In this document: one piece after another, positions 55,872 to 63,563 of the stretch
Layout of the letters: each line of letters opens with the position of its first letter
Numbering within the stretch: the first letter of the stretch is position 1
NCBI RefSeq assembly: GCF_000969835.1
Contig: NZ_KQ033913.1
Span: forward strand, 622,859-686,858
DNA length: 64,000 nt
Source of the DNA: Parabacteroides goldsteinii DSM 19448 = WAL 12034
GTDB lineage: Bacteria; Bacteroidota; Bacteroidia; Bacteroidales; Tannerellaceae
Direction: 5' to 3'
Made by a program: the position numbers and the translations under genes
The notes under the pieces: model-generated
What the model was told of the DNA's origin: nothing
Database searches by the model: none
What the model saw: only the letters and a program-made list of their open reading frames with translations

Positions 55872-55908
55872 GCGCAGGATTAGCAGATTCTTTCTGTTAA
55901 TTCTGCGC
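55872..55908 (+). terminator. Hairpin after the binding-protein gene
   Basis: GCGCAGGATTAGCAGA pairs with TCTGTTAATTCTGCGC through 14 Watson-Crick pairs and two G-T pairs, 23 bp after the stop. No strong T-run follows, so terminator function is only likely. Confidence 0.55.
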
Positions 55909-55937
55909 TTGAGTAACAGGGTTTCTCTATAAATCCT

Positions 55938-55945
55938 TATATTTG
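55938..55945 (+). promoter_or_regulatory. Putative -7 element of the toxin-antitoxin pair
   Basis: TATATTTG matches TAnnTTTG, 27 bases before ATG 55973. An in-frame TTG at 55943 overlaps this element, which argues against translation starting there. Confidence 0.6.
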
Positions 55946-55972
55946 CCCATCACCAATAAAAAGACAATCGAT

Positions 55973-56296
55973 ATGACGACAAAGCCTTATAGCACAGACG
56001 AAACTCCACAGTCTCAGCCCGTCTCCGAACCTGCTGTTTCTTATGGTCTGCCACAGGATACCGCCAGCTTGAAGCTGGCAGCAATCAATGAATTGATGAA
56101 TATCTTCGACCCGGAGCGCCTTTCGCAGGCAGTTGATTATTTGCGGTCGCTGGGAAGGGAAGAGGTTGGAGAATATCCTTATTACCCATCTTCCTCCAAA
56201 GAATTAAGACAGGAGTTGGCAGAAGCAGAAGATGATTTTGCCAACGGGCGGGTGTATTCAACTGATGAGCTACGTAAAGAAATGCGTATATGGTAA
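55973..56296 (+). CDS. Putative antitoxin
   Basis: A 107-residue acidic protein whose start at 55973 is fixed by the promoter element upstream. The middle (LKLAAINELMNIFDPERLSQAVDYLRSLG) is helical. The end (ELRQELAEAEDDFANGRVYSTDELRKEM) is a pattern seen in antitoxins, where the C-terminal helix binds the toxin. It overlaps the RelE/ParE-like toxin gene by 7 bp. No DNA-binding motif is obvious. Confidence 0.72.
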   Translation: MTTKPYSTDETPQSQPVSEPAVSYGLPQDTASLKLAAINELMNIFDPERLSQAVDYLRSLGREEVGEYPYYPSSSKELRQELAEAEDDFANGRVYSTDELRKEMRIW

Positions 56297-56607
56297 CACA
56301 TTTAGACTGGTCAGCCAAAGCCCGACGAAATCTGAATCAGATATTTGTATATTATAAAAAGAAAAGTGGTCAGGCAGCAGTGCGCTTATTCAATAAGATT
56401 TTAGATGAAGCAGAAACATTACTGATCTTCCCCGAGGCTGGAAAAATAGAACCTTTGGGGGAAGATATGCAGATATGTTACCGTTCTTTAGTTATAGAAA
56501 AACATTTTAAGCTTATCTATTATAGTAAGAATGATGCAATAAGAATCGTTGCTATTTGGGATTGCAGACGAAATCCGTCTAGCTTCAAGCAATTTGTAGG
56601 AAAATAG
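56290..56607 (+). CDS. RelE/ParE family toxin
   Basis: The 105-residue protein fits the RelE/ParE fold. WSAKARRNLNQIFVYYKKKSG is the opening helix pair, followed by LLIFPEAGKIEPL, YRSLVIEKHFKLIYY and IRIVAIWDCRRNP, all family-typical. It is encoded after, and overlaps, its likely antitoxin. The ParE branch (gyrase) is more likely than RelE (ribosome) by these motifs, but this is uncertain. It converges on the hydrogenase protease gene with a 5-bp gap. Confidence 0.85.
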   Translation: MVTHLDWSAKARRNLNQIFVYYKKKSGQAAVRLFNKILDEAETLLIFPEAGKIEPLGEDMQICYRSLVIEKHFKLIYYSKNDAIRIVAIWDCRRNPSSFKQFVGK

Positions 56608-56612
56608 ATTAA

Positions 56613-57062
56613 TCAAATCAATCCCCATATAACCTTTATCACCTCCGGAATAGAAGCCTCTACTTCCGGAGTCAGTTCCATATTGACCTCGTTCAGGTTG
56701 GCGGCGGAGACGACAATCAGATGTACTTCCGGCAGGTCGCCGGTCAGAATCATTGTTTCAATCATGTCACGGAGACCTATTTCGTGGGCACTCATCAACG
56801 GAGGATAATCGTTGGCGTATTTCGGACAGATGAGGCGGACGGTGCCCGGAGGATTGCTGTCGAGGGTGGCGTCTACCATGATGATATGGTCGTAACCTGT
56901 GAGCCAGCTGATAAGATGCAAACCTCCCGTCCCGCCATCCATCAGGGTGACGTGGGCGGGAAGCGTTTCTTTCTCCAGGGCGCGGATGACGTGTATACCG
57001 ACCCCTTCATCTTTCAGCAACAAGTTGCCGACACCTAATATAAGAGTTTTCTTTTCCATCAT
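56613..57062 (-). CDS. hyaD: Hydrogenase maturation protease
   Basis: The 149-residue HyaD/HybD/HupD family endopeptidase removes the C-terminal extension of the [NiFe]-hydrogenase large subunit after Ni insertion. LGVGNLLLKDEGVG carries the conserved Glu, MVDATLDSNPPG the Asp, and MSAHEIGLRDM the His that sense nickel. Its start overlaps the end of the cytochrome b gene by 4 bp. It is the last gene of the structural operon. Confidence 0.94.
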   Translation of the reverse strand: MMEKKTLILGVGNLLLKDEGVGIHVIRALEKETLPAHVTLMDGGTGGLHLISWLTGYDHIIMVDATLDSNPPGTVRLICPKYANDYPPLMSAHEIGLRDMIETMILTGDLPEVHLIVVSAANLNEVNMELTPEVEASIPEVIKVIWGLI

Positions 57063-57799
57063 TTGCTTTTCTTTGCCGCCTTCGTGATTGTTTCGGCTGT
57101 CTCTGTTATTTCTTCCTTGTCGGCTATCTCTTCTTCGATGAACTTCCAGCCACCGATGATGGAGGATGTTTCACCGCGCTGTTCGATGTAGTCGTGGTAG
57201 AATACCAGATATACATGGACGATGGCGAACAGGATGAAGAACCACATCAGGAAATGATGTATCTGCCGCGCCATCAGGTCGCCGCCCATCAACGGGACGG
57301 TCCAGGCAAACAGCTGGGGGAAGGCAGACTGGCTCATTTTGGCATACAACCCGAAACCCGTAATGCTTTGCAGCAGGAAGGCCCAGAACGTGCCGAAATA
57401 GATTAAGCTCGCCAGCGCATTATGCCCGATACTGTCGACCGGCTTGTTCTTTATCATCAGTATATCGACTTTGATTACCTCCAATACTTCCTGCCATTGC
57501 GATTTCTTCAACGGGATGAAGTTGTTCCAGCGGGCAAAGCGGTTTCCCACGAATCCCCAATACAGGCGGAACACGAAGTTGAAGAAAAACACGAATGCCG
57601 TTACAAAGTGGATGAAACGGACCATGCCGAACCAATAGCTGAAATAGGCTTCCGAAGCATTCAGCATGGCCGGAGGGTCGGCAATGATAAACCCGGTAAT
57701 GCAAAGTATGACGATGCACAATGCATTCACCCAGTGGTAAATACGTACGGGCAACTCCCATACGTATACTTCTCTCAGACGTTTCTTACGACTTTTCAT
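57059..57799 (-). CDS. hyaC: [NiFe]-hydrogenase b-type cytochrome subunit
   Basis: The 246-residue inner-membrane protein has four hydrophobic helices and conserved heme-ligand His residues in them (YHWVNA, RFIHFVTAF, QIHHFLMW, AIVHVYLVFYHDYIEQRG). It anchors the periplasmic hydrogenase and passes electrons to menaquinone. The Glu/Lys-rich tail after residue 215 is variable in the family. It starts 11 bp after the large-subunit stop. Confidence 0.94.
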   Translation of the reverse strand: MKSRKKRLREVYVWELPVRIYHWVNALCIVILCITGFIIADPPAMLNASEAYFSYWFGMVRFIHFVTAFVFFFNFVFRLYWGFVGNRFARWNNFIPLKKSQWQEVLEVIKVDILMIKNKPVDSIGHNALASLIYFGTFWAFLLQSITGFGLYAKMSQSAFPQLFAWTVPLMGGDLMARQIHHFLMWFFILFAIVHVYLVFYHDYIEQRGETSSIIGGWKFIEEEIADKEEITETAETITKAAKKSK

Positions 57800-57810
57800 A
57801 GCAATACTTT

Positions 57811-59532
57811 TTAAAACGTATCCATTTGGTGCACATACTTCCCTTCCTCGTCATACAGGTGTACGGCACAAGCCAGGCACGGGTCGAAGGAATGGATGGT
57901 CCGGAGGATTTCAAGCGGTTGATTGGCATCGTGTATCGGTGTGCTTATCAAGGCTGATTCGTAGGGTGACAGGTTGCCGTTTTCGTCTCTCGGCGAAGCG
58001 TTCCAAGTGGTCGGGACTACCATCTGATAGTTCTTCATCCGGTTGTTCTCGATGACGGCGAAATGAGCCAGTGCGCCGCGCGGAGCTTCGCAGAGGCCGA
58101 CCCCTTGCGCCTGTTTCGGCCAGTTCTCGTTTTCCCACATGACCGGGTTAGCCATGCGCGAGTCGCCATTTTCCAGGTTCTTCATCAACTGGTCGAAAAA
58201 CTCGAGCGACCAATGAGCGACCAACTGGGTTTCGATGCCGCGGGCGGCGGTGCGGCCGAGGGTCGAGAAGAGGGCGGAGGCGGGGAGGTCGAGTGCCTTC
58301 AGCACATTGTCGACAGCCGTTTTCTGCGGTTCCTTTCCGGCGGCATAGGCTACGACGAGACGGGCCAGCGGACCGACTTCCATAGCGTGTCCTTTCCAAC
58401 GGGGCGTTTTAATCCAGCTATATTTATCGTCTACGTTCAGATGCTTGTAGGGCGGTTTCGGACCGGTATATTCGAGGTTCGTTTCTCCTTCGTACGGATG
58501 GAGACCGGCTTTATCGCCTTCGGTGTATTTGTACCAGGAGTGGTAGATATATTCTTTGATTTCCTCCGGCGAGTTGGCGTCTACCGGATGAACCTTGCTC
58601 AGGTCGCGGTCGAGGACGATGCCGCGCGGACTCATGTAATCTTCTACACCGGCGTATCCATGCAGGGGGAAATCGCCGTAGGAAAGGTAATTGCTTACAC
58701 CGCCGCCTATCTTGCTCCATTCGTCTTTATATACGCCGGCAATCATCAGGAGGTCGGGGATATACACCTGGTCGATGAAATCCTTGCCTTCCTGCAACTT
58801 CTGTTTCACCAGTGCGAGACGTTCGGCATTGATGGCGTTCGCCTCGTTCAGGTCGATGCTGCACGGCATACCGCCGACCAGGAAGTTGGGATGCGGGTTC
58901 TTTCCGCCGAAGACGGCATGTACCTTGACAATCTCTTTCTGCCATTCCAGTGCTTCGAGGTAATGGATGGTGGCAATCAGGTTCTGCTCCGGTGTCAGTT
59001 TGTAGGCCGGGTGCCCCCAATATCCGTTGGCGAAGATGCCCAGTTGACCGCTGGCGACGAACTTCTTGAGTTTGTTCTGCATTTCGGTGAAATAGCCTTC
59101 CGTGTTTTTGGGCCATGGCGACAGCTGCTGGGCGAGGAGGGCAGCCGCTTTCGGGTCTGCCTTGAGGCCGGAAACAATGTCGACCCAGTCGAGGGCATGC
59201 AACTGGTAGAAATGCACCGTATGGTCGTGCATGTAGAGCACCGCTTCCATGATGTTGCGCACCATTTCGGCATTGGGCGGAACACTGATGCCGAGCGCAT
59301 TCTCGACGGCGCGAATCGAGCAAAGCGAGTGGATGGAGGTACACACGCCGCAAACACGGCCTACGAATACCCAGGCATCGCGTGGGTCGCGGTCGCGTAC
59401 TATGTTTTCGATTCCGCGTACCATCGTACCGGAACTGTATGCATCTTTTATTTTGCCATTTTCGATGGCTGCCTCTACCCGGAGATGACCTTCGATACGG
59501 GTAATAGGGTCTATAACGATTCTTTCAGACAT
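57811..59532 (-). CDS. hyaB: [NiFe]-hydrogenase large subunit, group 1 type
   Basis: The 573-residue catalytic subunit binds the NiFe(CN)2CO centre. The N-terminal ligand motif is RVCGVC with C61 and C64. The C-terminal motif is DPCLACAVH with C552 and C555. The 15 residues after H558 form the extension removed by the maturation protease encoded two genes downstream. It is carried to the periplasm with the small subunit through its Tat signal. It starts 16 bp after the small-subunit stop. Confidence 0.96.
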   Translation of the reverse strand: MSERIVIDPITRIEGHLRVEAAIENGKIKDAYSSGTMVRGIENIVRDRDPRDAWVFVGRVCGVCTSIHSLCSIRAVENALGISVPPNAEMVRNIMEAVLYMHDHTVHFYQLHALDWVDIVSGLKADPKAAALLAQQLSPWPKNTEGYFTEMQNKLKKFVASGQLGIFANGYWGHPAYKLTPEQNLIATIHYLEALEWQKEIVKVHAVFGGKNPHPNFLVGGMPCSIDLNEANAINAERLALVKQKLQEGKDFIDQVYIPDLLMIAGVYKDEWSKIGGGVSNYLSYGDFPLHGYAGVEDYMSPRGIVLDRDLSKVHPVDANSPEEIKEYIYHSWYKYTEGDKAGLHPYEGETNLEYTGPKPPYKHLNVDDKYSWIKTPRWKGHAMEVGPLARLVVAYAAGKEPQKTAVDNVLKALDLPASALFSTLGRTAARGIETQLVAHWSLEFFDQLMKNLENGDSRMANPVMWENENWPKQAQGVGLCEAPRGALAHFAVIENNRMKNYQMVVPTTWNASPRDENGNLSPYESALISTPIHDANQPLEILRTIHSFDPCLACAVHLYDEEGKYVHQMDTF

Positions 59533-59548
59533 GGTGTTGCTAATTTAG

Positions 59549-60646
59549 TTAGATGGTAGATTTGCTTTCCGGTTCTTCGTTGTCGATCAGTTTCTTCTTC
59601 CGGATGTTCGTGGCTACGGCATGGACGGCGATGCCGGCTGCTGTCGCGGCTCCCAAGGCAAGGCCAATCTGGTCGGCTGTCGCTTCGATGCCGAACCCGT
59701 GTACGTCGGGCATCCGTTTATAGAACGGGCTGTTGTCCCAGAAGTTTTCTTCGCTGCAACCGAGGCAGGGGTGCCCGCTCTGGATGGGGTAGCTCGTCCC
59801 TTCGTTCCATTTGATGATACCGCAGGAGTTGTAGGTGCTCGGTCCTTTGCATCCCACTTTGTAGAGGCAATACCCATGCTTGGCGTTCTCGTCGTCGAAG
59901 CTCTCCACGAAGAGGCCGGCATCGAAGTTGGCACGGCGGTAGCAGGTGTCGTGCACGCGGCGTGAATAGAACATCTGCGGACGTCCCAATCCGTCGAGTT
60001 GCGGCATACGCTCGAATGTCAACATATAGATGATTACACCTGCCATGACGTCGGCAATTGGCGGGCAGCCTTGTACGTTGATGATTGGTTTCCCTTTGAT
60101 GACCTTATGGATCGCTTTTGCCCCAGTCGGGTTGGGGTTGGCCGCCTGCACGCAACCGGCACATGCGCAGTTTCCCCAGGCGATGATGGCTTTGGCGCCT
60201 TCGGCAGCCTCGCGGGTGATTTGCAGGGCGCTTTTGCCGCCGACACAGCAATAACCTTCGTCTTTCGTCGGAATCGAACCTTCAATCATAAGCAGGTATT
60301 CACCTTTATATTTCTTCATGGTCTCTTCCTTGGCAGCTTCGGCCTGTTCGCCGGCGGCAGCCATCAGGGTTTCCGTATAATCAAGTGAGATTTTGTCGAG
60401 AAGCAGGGTCGCCACGATAGGGTGGGCGGCACGGATGAACGATTCCGTACAGCAGGTGCATTCTTGCAGGTGAAGCCAGATGACCGGCAGGCGCGGCTTG
60501 GTTTCGAGTGCGTTGACAACCTGGGCGACACCGGAGGCTTCCAATCCCATAAAGGCGGCCATGGTGGTACAGAATTTCAGGAAATCCCTTCGGGAGATGC
60601 CTTTCTGCCGGCATTCCTCGTAGACGGTTGGTCTTTTGTTATCCAT
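59549..60646 (-). CDS. hyaA: [NiFe]-hydrogenase small subunit with six-cysteine proximal site
   Basis: The 365-residue subunit carries three iron-sulfur clusters. A Tat signal (SRRDFLKFC, residues 18-26) and a C-terminal membrane helix (about 325-347) are present. Proximal-cluster Cys are C63, C66, C160 and C194. Extra Cys occur at C65 (CTCC) and C165 (GCVQAA), exactly where oxygen-tolerant enzymes such as E. coli Hyd-1 have Cys19 and Cys120, so a [4Fe-3S] proximal cluster is predicted. The medial cluster (C275, C294, C297, with Pro at 287) fits [3Fe-4S]. Distal ligands are H232, C235, C260 and C266. It is the first gene of the structural operon. Confidence 0.95.
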   Translation of the reverse strand: MDNKRPTVYEECRQKGISRRDFLKFCTTMAAFMGLEASGVAQVVNALETKPRLPVIWLHLQECTCCTESFIRAAHPIVATLLLDKISLDYTETLMAAAGEQAEAAKEETMKKYKGEYLLMIEGSIPTKDEGYCCVGGKSALQITREAAEGAKAIIAWGNCACAGCVQAANPNPTGAKAIHKVIKGKPIINVQGCPPIADVMAGVIIYMLTFERMPQLDGLGRPQMFYSRRVHDTCYRRANFDAGLFVESFDDENAKHGYCLYKVGCKGPSTYNSCGIIKWNEGTSYPIQSGHPCLGCSEENFWDNSPFYKRMPDVHGFGIEATADQIGLALGAATAAGIAVHAVATNIRKKKLIDNEEPESKSTI

Positions 60647-60677
60647 ATTTTCGTAATTTATTGGTTTCTTTGTTTTA

Positions 60678-60761
60678 TTACGGCAGTCGTAAGTGTTCGT
60701 TTACGGGTGTCGTAACTGCTCATTTACGGGTGTCGTAACTGCCCGTTTACGGATGCCGTAA
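60678..60761. repeat. 23-bp tandem array with TTACG/CGTAA hairpins
   Basis: Four 15-bp units start at 60678, 60701, 60724 and 60747. Each is TTACG, five bases (GCAGT, GGTGT, GGTGT, GATGC) and CGTAA, followed by an 8-bp spacer. The period is exactly 23 bp. The array lies just upstream of hyaA. Confidence 0.92.
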
Positions 60762-60792
60762 CAAATCGGCCTCCGTTTTCAGGTGCGAACTT

Positions 60793-60876
60793 ATCCGGGT
60801 GTCGGATACGGTAATATCCGGGTACCGGATACGAGAACATCCGAGTGTCGGATACGGGTACATCCGGGTACCGGAT
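60793..60876. repeat. 23-bp tandem array with ATCCG/CGGAT hairpins
   Basis: Four 15-bp units start at 60793, 60816, 60839 and 60862. Each is ATCCG, five bases (GGTGT, GGTAC, AGTGT, GGTAC) and CGGAT. The period is 23 bp, and the first unit is exactly two periods (46 bp) after the last unit of the neighbouring TTACG array. The array ends 15 bp from the hypE stop. Confidence 0.92.
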
Positions 60877-60890
60877 AAATCCGCCTCTTT

Positions 60891-61937
60891 TCAGCAGATA
60901 CGCGGCAGCTGTTCGCCGCTCAGCATATCGACTATCCGGTAGTTGCCGTAAAGTGTCCTCATCTTCACCACTGCGTTGCCTTTCTTTTCCACCCGTCCGA
61001 TGACGGTAGCCTTTTCTCCCTCCGGGAAACTGCGCATGACGGCCAGTGCTTCTTCCGCCAGTGCTTCGGGGAGGATGACCAGCACCAACCCTTCGTTGGC
61101 GACATACAGCGGGTCGAGTCCCAGTATCTCAGAAGCGCCTCTTACGGCATCGGGGATGGGGAGGGCCGCTTCATCCAGTATGATTTCAACGTTGGCCGCT
61201 TTCGCAATTTCGTTCAGTGTTCCGCTCACCCCGCCACGTGTCGGGTCGCGGAGCACATGGACTTCCTCTATATTTTTTAACAACCGGGAGAGCATATTGT
61301 TTAACGAAACGGTATCACTTTTCAGATTTGTTTCGAATCCGAGGCTTTCGCGGGCGGAAAGGATGGTGATGCCATGCGTTCCGATAGGACCGCTGCAAAT
61401 CACTGCGTCTCCGGGTTGCACGCGGTCGGGGGCGATACGGATGCCTTCGGCGACGACTCCGATGCCGCTGGTATTGATAAAGAGTTTGTCGCATTTGCCA
61501 CGTTCCACCACCTTGGTATCACCGGCGACAATCTGCACGCCGGCTTTGTCGGCCGCCTTCCTCATGGACTGCACGATGCGTTGCAGGTCGGCAAGCGGCA
61601 GGCCCTCTTCGAGTATGAACCCGGCAGTGAGGTAAAGCGGACGGGCACCGCAGCAGGCAAGGTCGTTCACCGTCCCGTTCACCGCCAGGTCGCCGATATC
61701 CCCTCCGGGAAAGAAAATCGGGTCGACCACGAAAGAGTCGGTCGAGCATGCCATGCGCCCTTCCTGAACGGGAAATACGCAGCCGTCGTGGTCCTGTTCC
61801 AGCAACGGGTTGCGGAAGGCGGGATAGAAGATGTTACTTATCAGTTGATGCGTCATCCTCCCGCCACCGCCATGCGCCATCAGCACACAGTCGGCATCGT
61901 TCAACGGTATCGGGCAGTTAAAATCTTCGTTCTTCAT
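60891..61937 (-). CDS. hypE: Hydrogenase expression/formation protein HypE
   Basis: HypE dehydrates a carbamoylated C-terminal Cys to a thiocyanate, the source of the CN ligands of the NiFe site. The protein ends PRIC, with the required terminal Cys. The ATP-binding start MAHGGGGRMTHQLI, DPIFFPGGDIGDLAVNGTVND and LRDPTRGGVSGTLNEIA are family hallmarks. I start at ATG 61937 (348 residues); the longer open frame to 62057 only reads through an inverted repeat. It works with HypF (divergent), HypC and HypD (upstream). Confidence 0.95.
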   Translation of the reverse strand: MKNEDFNCPIPLNDADCVLMAHGGGGRMTHQLISNIFYPAFRNPLLEQDHDGCVFPVQEGRMACSTDSFVVDPIFFPGGDIGDLAVNGTVNDLACCGARPLYLTAGFILEEGLPLADLQRIVQSMRKAADKAGVQIVAGDTKVVERGKCDKLFINTSGIGVVAEGIRIAPDRVQPGDAVICSGPIGTHGITILSARESLGFETNLKSDTVSLNNMLSRLLKNIEEVHVLRDPTRGGVSGTLNEIAKAANVEIILDEAALPIPDAVRGASEILGLDPLYVANEGLVLVILPEALAEEALAVMRSFPEGEKATVIGRVEKKGNAVVKMRTLYGNYRIVDMLSGEQLPRIC

Positions 61938-61950
61938 AATCATTATTATC

Positions 61951-62083
61951 ATATTTGAACTATTTTGTCCCCGTGCTTGACACGGGGCCGCAAAGGAGCA
62001 GGCTGTATCAAAAGATACATATAGGAAACGGTCTATGCCTCTGCGATCCCGTGTCAAGCACGGGAACGGGATAGTTCATATTT
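61951..62083. repeat. Imperfect inverted repeat element between hypD and hypE
   Basis: CCCGTGCTTGACACGGG (about 61969-61985) and its exact reverse complement CCCGTGTCAAGCACGGG (about 62048-62064) form a 17-bp perfect inverted pair. Outer TGAACTAT (61956-61963) and ATAGTTCA (62071-62078) are also inverted copies, and the inner flanks (CGCAAAGG, CCTCTGCG) are nearly so. The whole unit of about 130 bp resembles a small inverted-repeat element or a strong hairpin. The hypD stop codon lies inside its right end. Confidence 0.75.
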
Positions 62084-63161
62084 TTCTATATTTATAGTAA
62101 GCCGCACAAACTCCTTCCGATGAAACCATCGGTGCACCTTTCGGGCGTTCCGGCGAACAACCCTTTCCGAAGAAAGGACAGTCGGCGGGTTGTTTCACGC
62201 CCCGCATGATGTCTCCGGCAATACATTCGGATGGGATTTCTGTTCCATTCGGATGGAATGGGAATTTCTCCCGGGAGGAATAGGCTGCATATGTTTTCTT
62301 TAATCGTAAACCGCTGTGGGGAATGATGCCGATGCCCCGCCACTCCTGGTCGCATGCCTCGAGCGTTTCGTCCATCAATGCGCGGGCGGCCGGGTTACCC
62401 GTTTCGGGGACGGCACGCCGGTAGGCATTCTCGACAATGTGGCTTCCGCCTTCCAACTGGAGCAGGCAACGATAAATGCCGTATAGCAGGTCGACCGGCT
62501 CGAAGCCTGTGACGACCATCGGCGTTTTATATTGTTCGGCCAGCTTGTGGTAAGCAGAGTTTCCGGTGATGGCACAGACGTGTCCGGCGGTCAGAAATCC
62601 GTCTACCTTACTTCCCGGGTCCGAAAGAATCGCGTCTATGGCCGGAGGAACTGTGAACAGTGACGTGAGTAACGAGAAATTGCTTAACTTTCGCCGTTGT
62701 GCCTCTTTTAACGCCATCATATGAACAGGGGCGGTTGTTTCAAAGCCAATGGCGAAAAAGACAACTTCTTTCTTTGGATTTGTTTCCGCCAGTTCGACCG
62801 CATCGAGCGGGGAATAAAGCATTCGAACATCTGCACCGTGTGCTTTTGCCTGTAATAAATCTTCTTTTGTGCCCGGCACACGCATCATGTCACCAAACGA
62901 AGCCAGAATAATATCGGATTGTCCCGCCAGTTCAAGTGCCTGGTCAATCAGACTAACCGGAGTCACACAAACCGGGCATCCCGGCCCGTGAAGTAGCCGG
63001 ATTTCCTGTGGCAGCATCTCTTCCAGGCGGTAACGGGCAATGGCATGGGTTTGCCCGCCGCATATCTCCATGATGTGCCACGGCCGGGTCGTTACCTTTC
63101 GGATAGCCCGCAGGAGTGCCTGTACCTGTTCGTTATTTCTATATTCATCGACGTACTTCAT
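62076..63161 (-). CDS. hypD: Hydrogenase formation protein HypD
   Basis: HypD is the iron-sulfur scaffold on which Fe(CN)2CO is built together with HypC. The motifs ICGGQTHAIARY, GPGCPVCVTP, GFETTAP, GHVCAITG and the late CIAGDIMRGVKQP match the family. I use the ATG at 63161 (361 residues), which overlaps the hypC stop by 4 bp, since the longer frame runs through hypC. The stop falls in the inverted repeat that separates it from hypE. Confidence 0.95.
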   Translation of the reverse strand: MKYVDEYRNNEQVQALLRAIRKVTTRPWHIMEICGGQTHAIARYRLEEMLPQEIRLLHGPGCPVCVTPVSLIDQALELAGQSDIILASFGDMMRVPGTKEDLLQAKAHGADVRMLYSPLDAVELAETNPKKEVVFFAIGFETTAPVHMMALKEAQRRKLSNFSLLTSLFTVPPAIDAILSDPGSKVDGFLTAGHVCAITGNSAYHKLAEQYKTPMVVTGFEPVDLLYGIYRCLLQLEGGSHIVENAYRRAVPETGNPAARALMDETLEACDQEWRGIGIIPHSGLRLKKTYAAYSSREKFPFHPNGTEIPSECIAGDIMRGVKQPADCPFFGKGCSPERPKGAPMVSSEGVCAAYYKYRKI

Positions 63162-63385
63162 AAGCGTTGGAGTTTCTTTAAATCTTCCAGTGTTTCTTCT
63201 GCCTCTCGTGCATTCACTACGGAGATCGCCATTCCGGCATGCGCCAGGATATAATCGCCTTCCGTCACATCGACCCATTGGATGCAAATGTTTTTGGTGA
63301 TGCCGCTAAAGTCAACTCTGGCCATGGCCAGCTCAGGCTCGGAACGGTCTATGCTTATAATTTTACCAGGTATTGCCAGACACAT
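63158..63385 (-). CDS. hypC: Hydrogenase assembly chaperone HypC
   Basis: The 75-residue HypC/HupF protein begins MCLAIPGKI, with the essential Cys at residue 2, and contains DYILAHAGMAISVV, the second family motif. It carries the Fe(CN)2CO unit from HypD to the large-subunit precursor. It is the first gene of hypCDE. Confidence 0.96.
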   Translation of the reverse strand: MCLAIPGKIISIDRSEPELAMARVDFSGITKNICIQWVDVTEGDYILAHAGMAISVVNAREAEETLEDLKKLQRL

Positions 63386-63413
63386 AAGCTGATTTGTTTT
63401 TTATTAACAACTC

Positions 63414-63421
63414 CAAAAGTA
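63414..63421 (-). promoter_or_regulatory. Putative -7 element for hypCDE
   Basis: On the - strand this reads TACTTTTG, 28 bases before the hypC start. Confidence 0.5.
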
Positions 63422-63533
63422 GGCAATATGTTTGGGAAAAGGTGTGTTAAATGATACATATTATCTATTAATTTATAGATAAAAGTTATCTCTATTGTTG
63501 CCGGGTTCGGTTGTTTGTTAAACTTAAACCCTC

Positions 63534-63541
63534 TATATTTG
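63534..63541 (+). promoter_or_regulatory. Putative -7 element for hypF
   Basis: TATATTTG matches TAnnTTTG, 22 bases before the proposed GTG start of hypF. A TTG at 63511-63513 with a 20-bp spacer may be a weak -33 element. Confidence 0.55.
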
Positions 63542-63563
63542 TGAGCATAGTAAAACAAACAGT

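Noticed and set aside
58063..59559. 498-codon + strand frame opposite the hydrogenase large subunit
   Set aside because: It is the antisense shadow of hyaB; hyaB has full family motifs and this frame has none.
61938..62057. Extended N-terminus of HypE
   Set aside because: The extension reads through the inverted repeat element; HypE homology begins at ATG 61937.
63162..63287. Extended N-terminus of HypD
   Set aside because: It overlaps most of hypC; the 4-bp ATGA overlap at 63158-63161 marks the true start.
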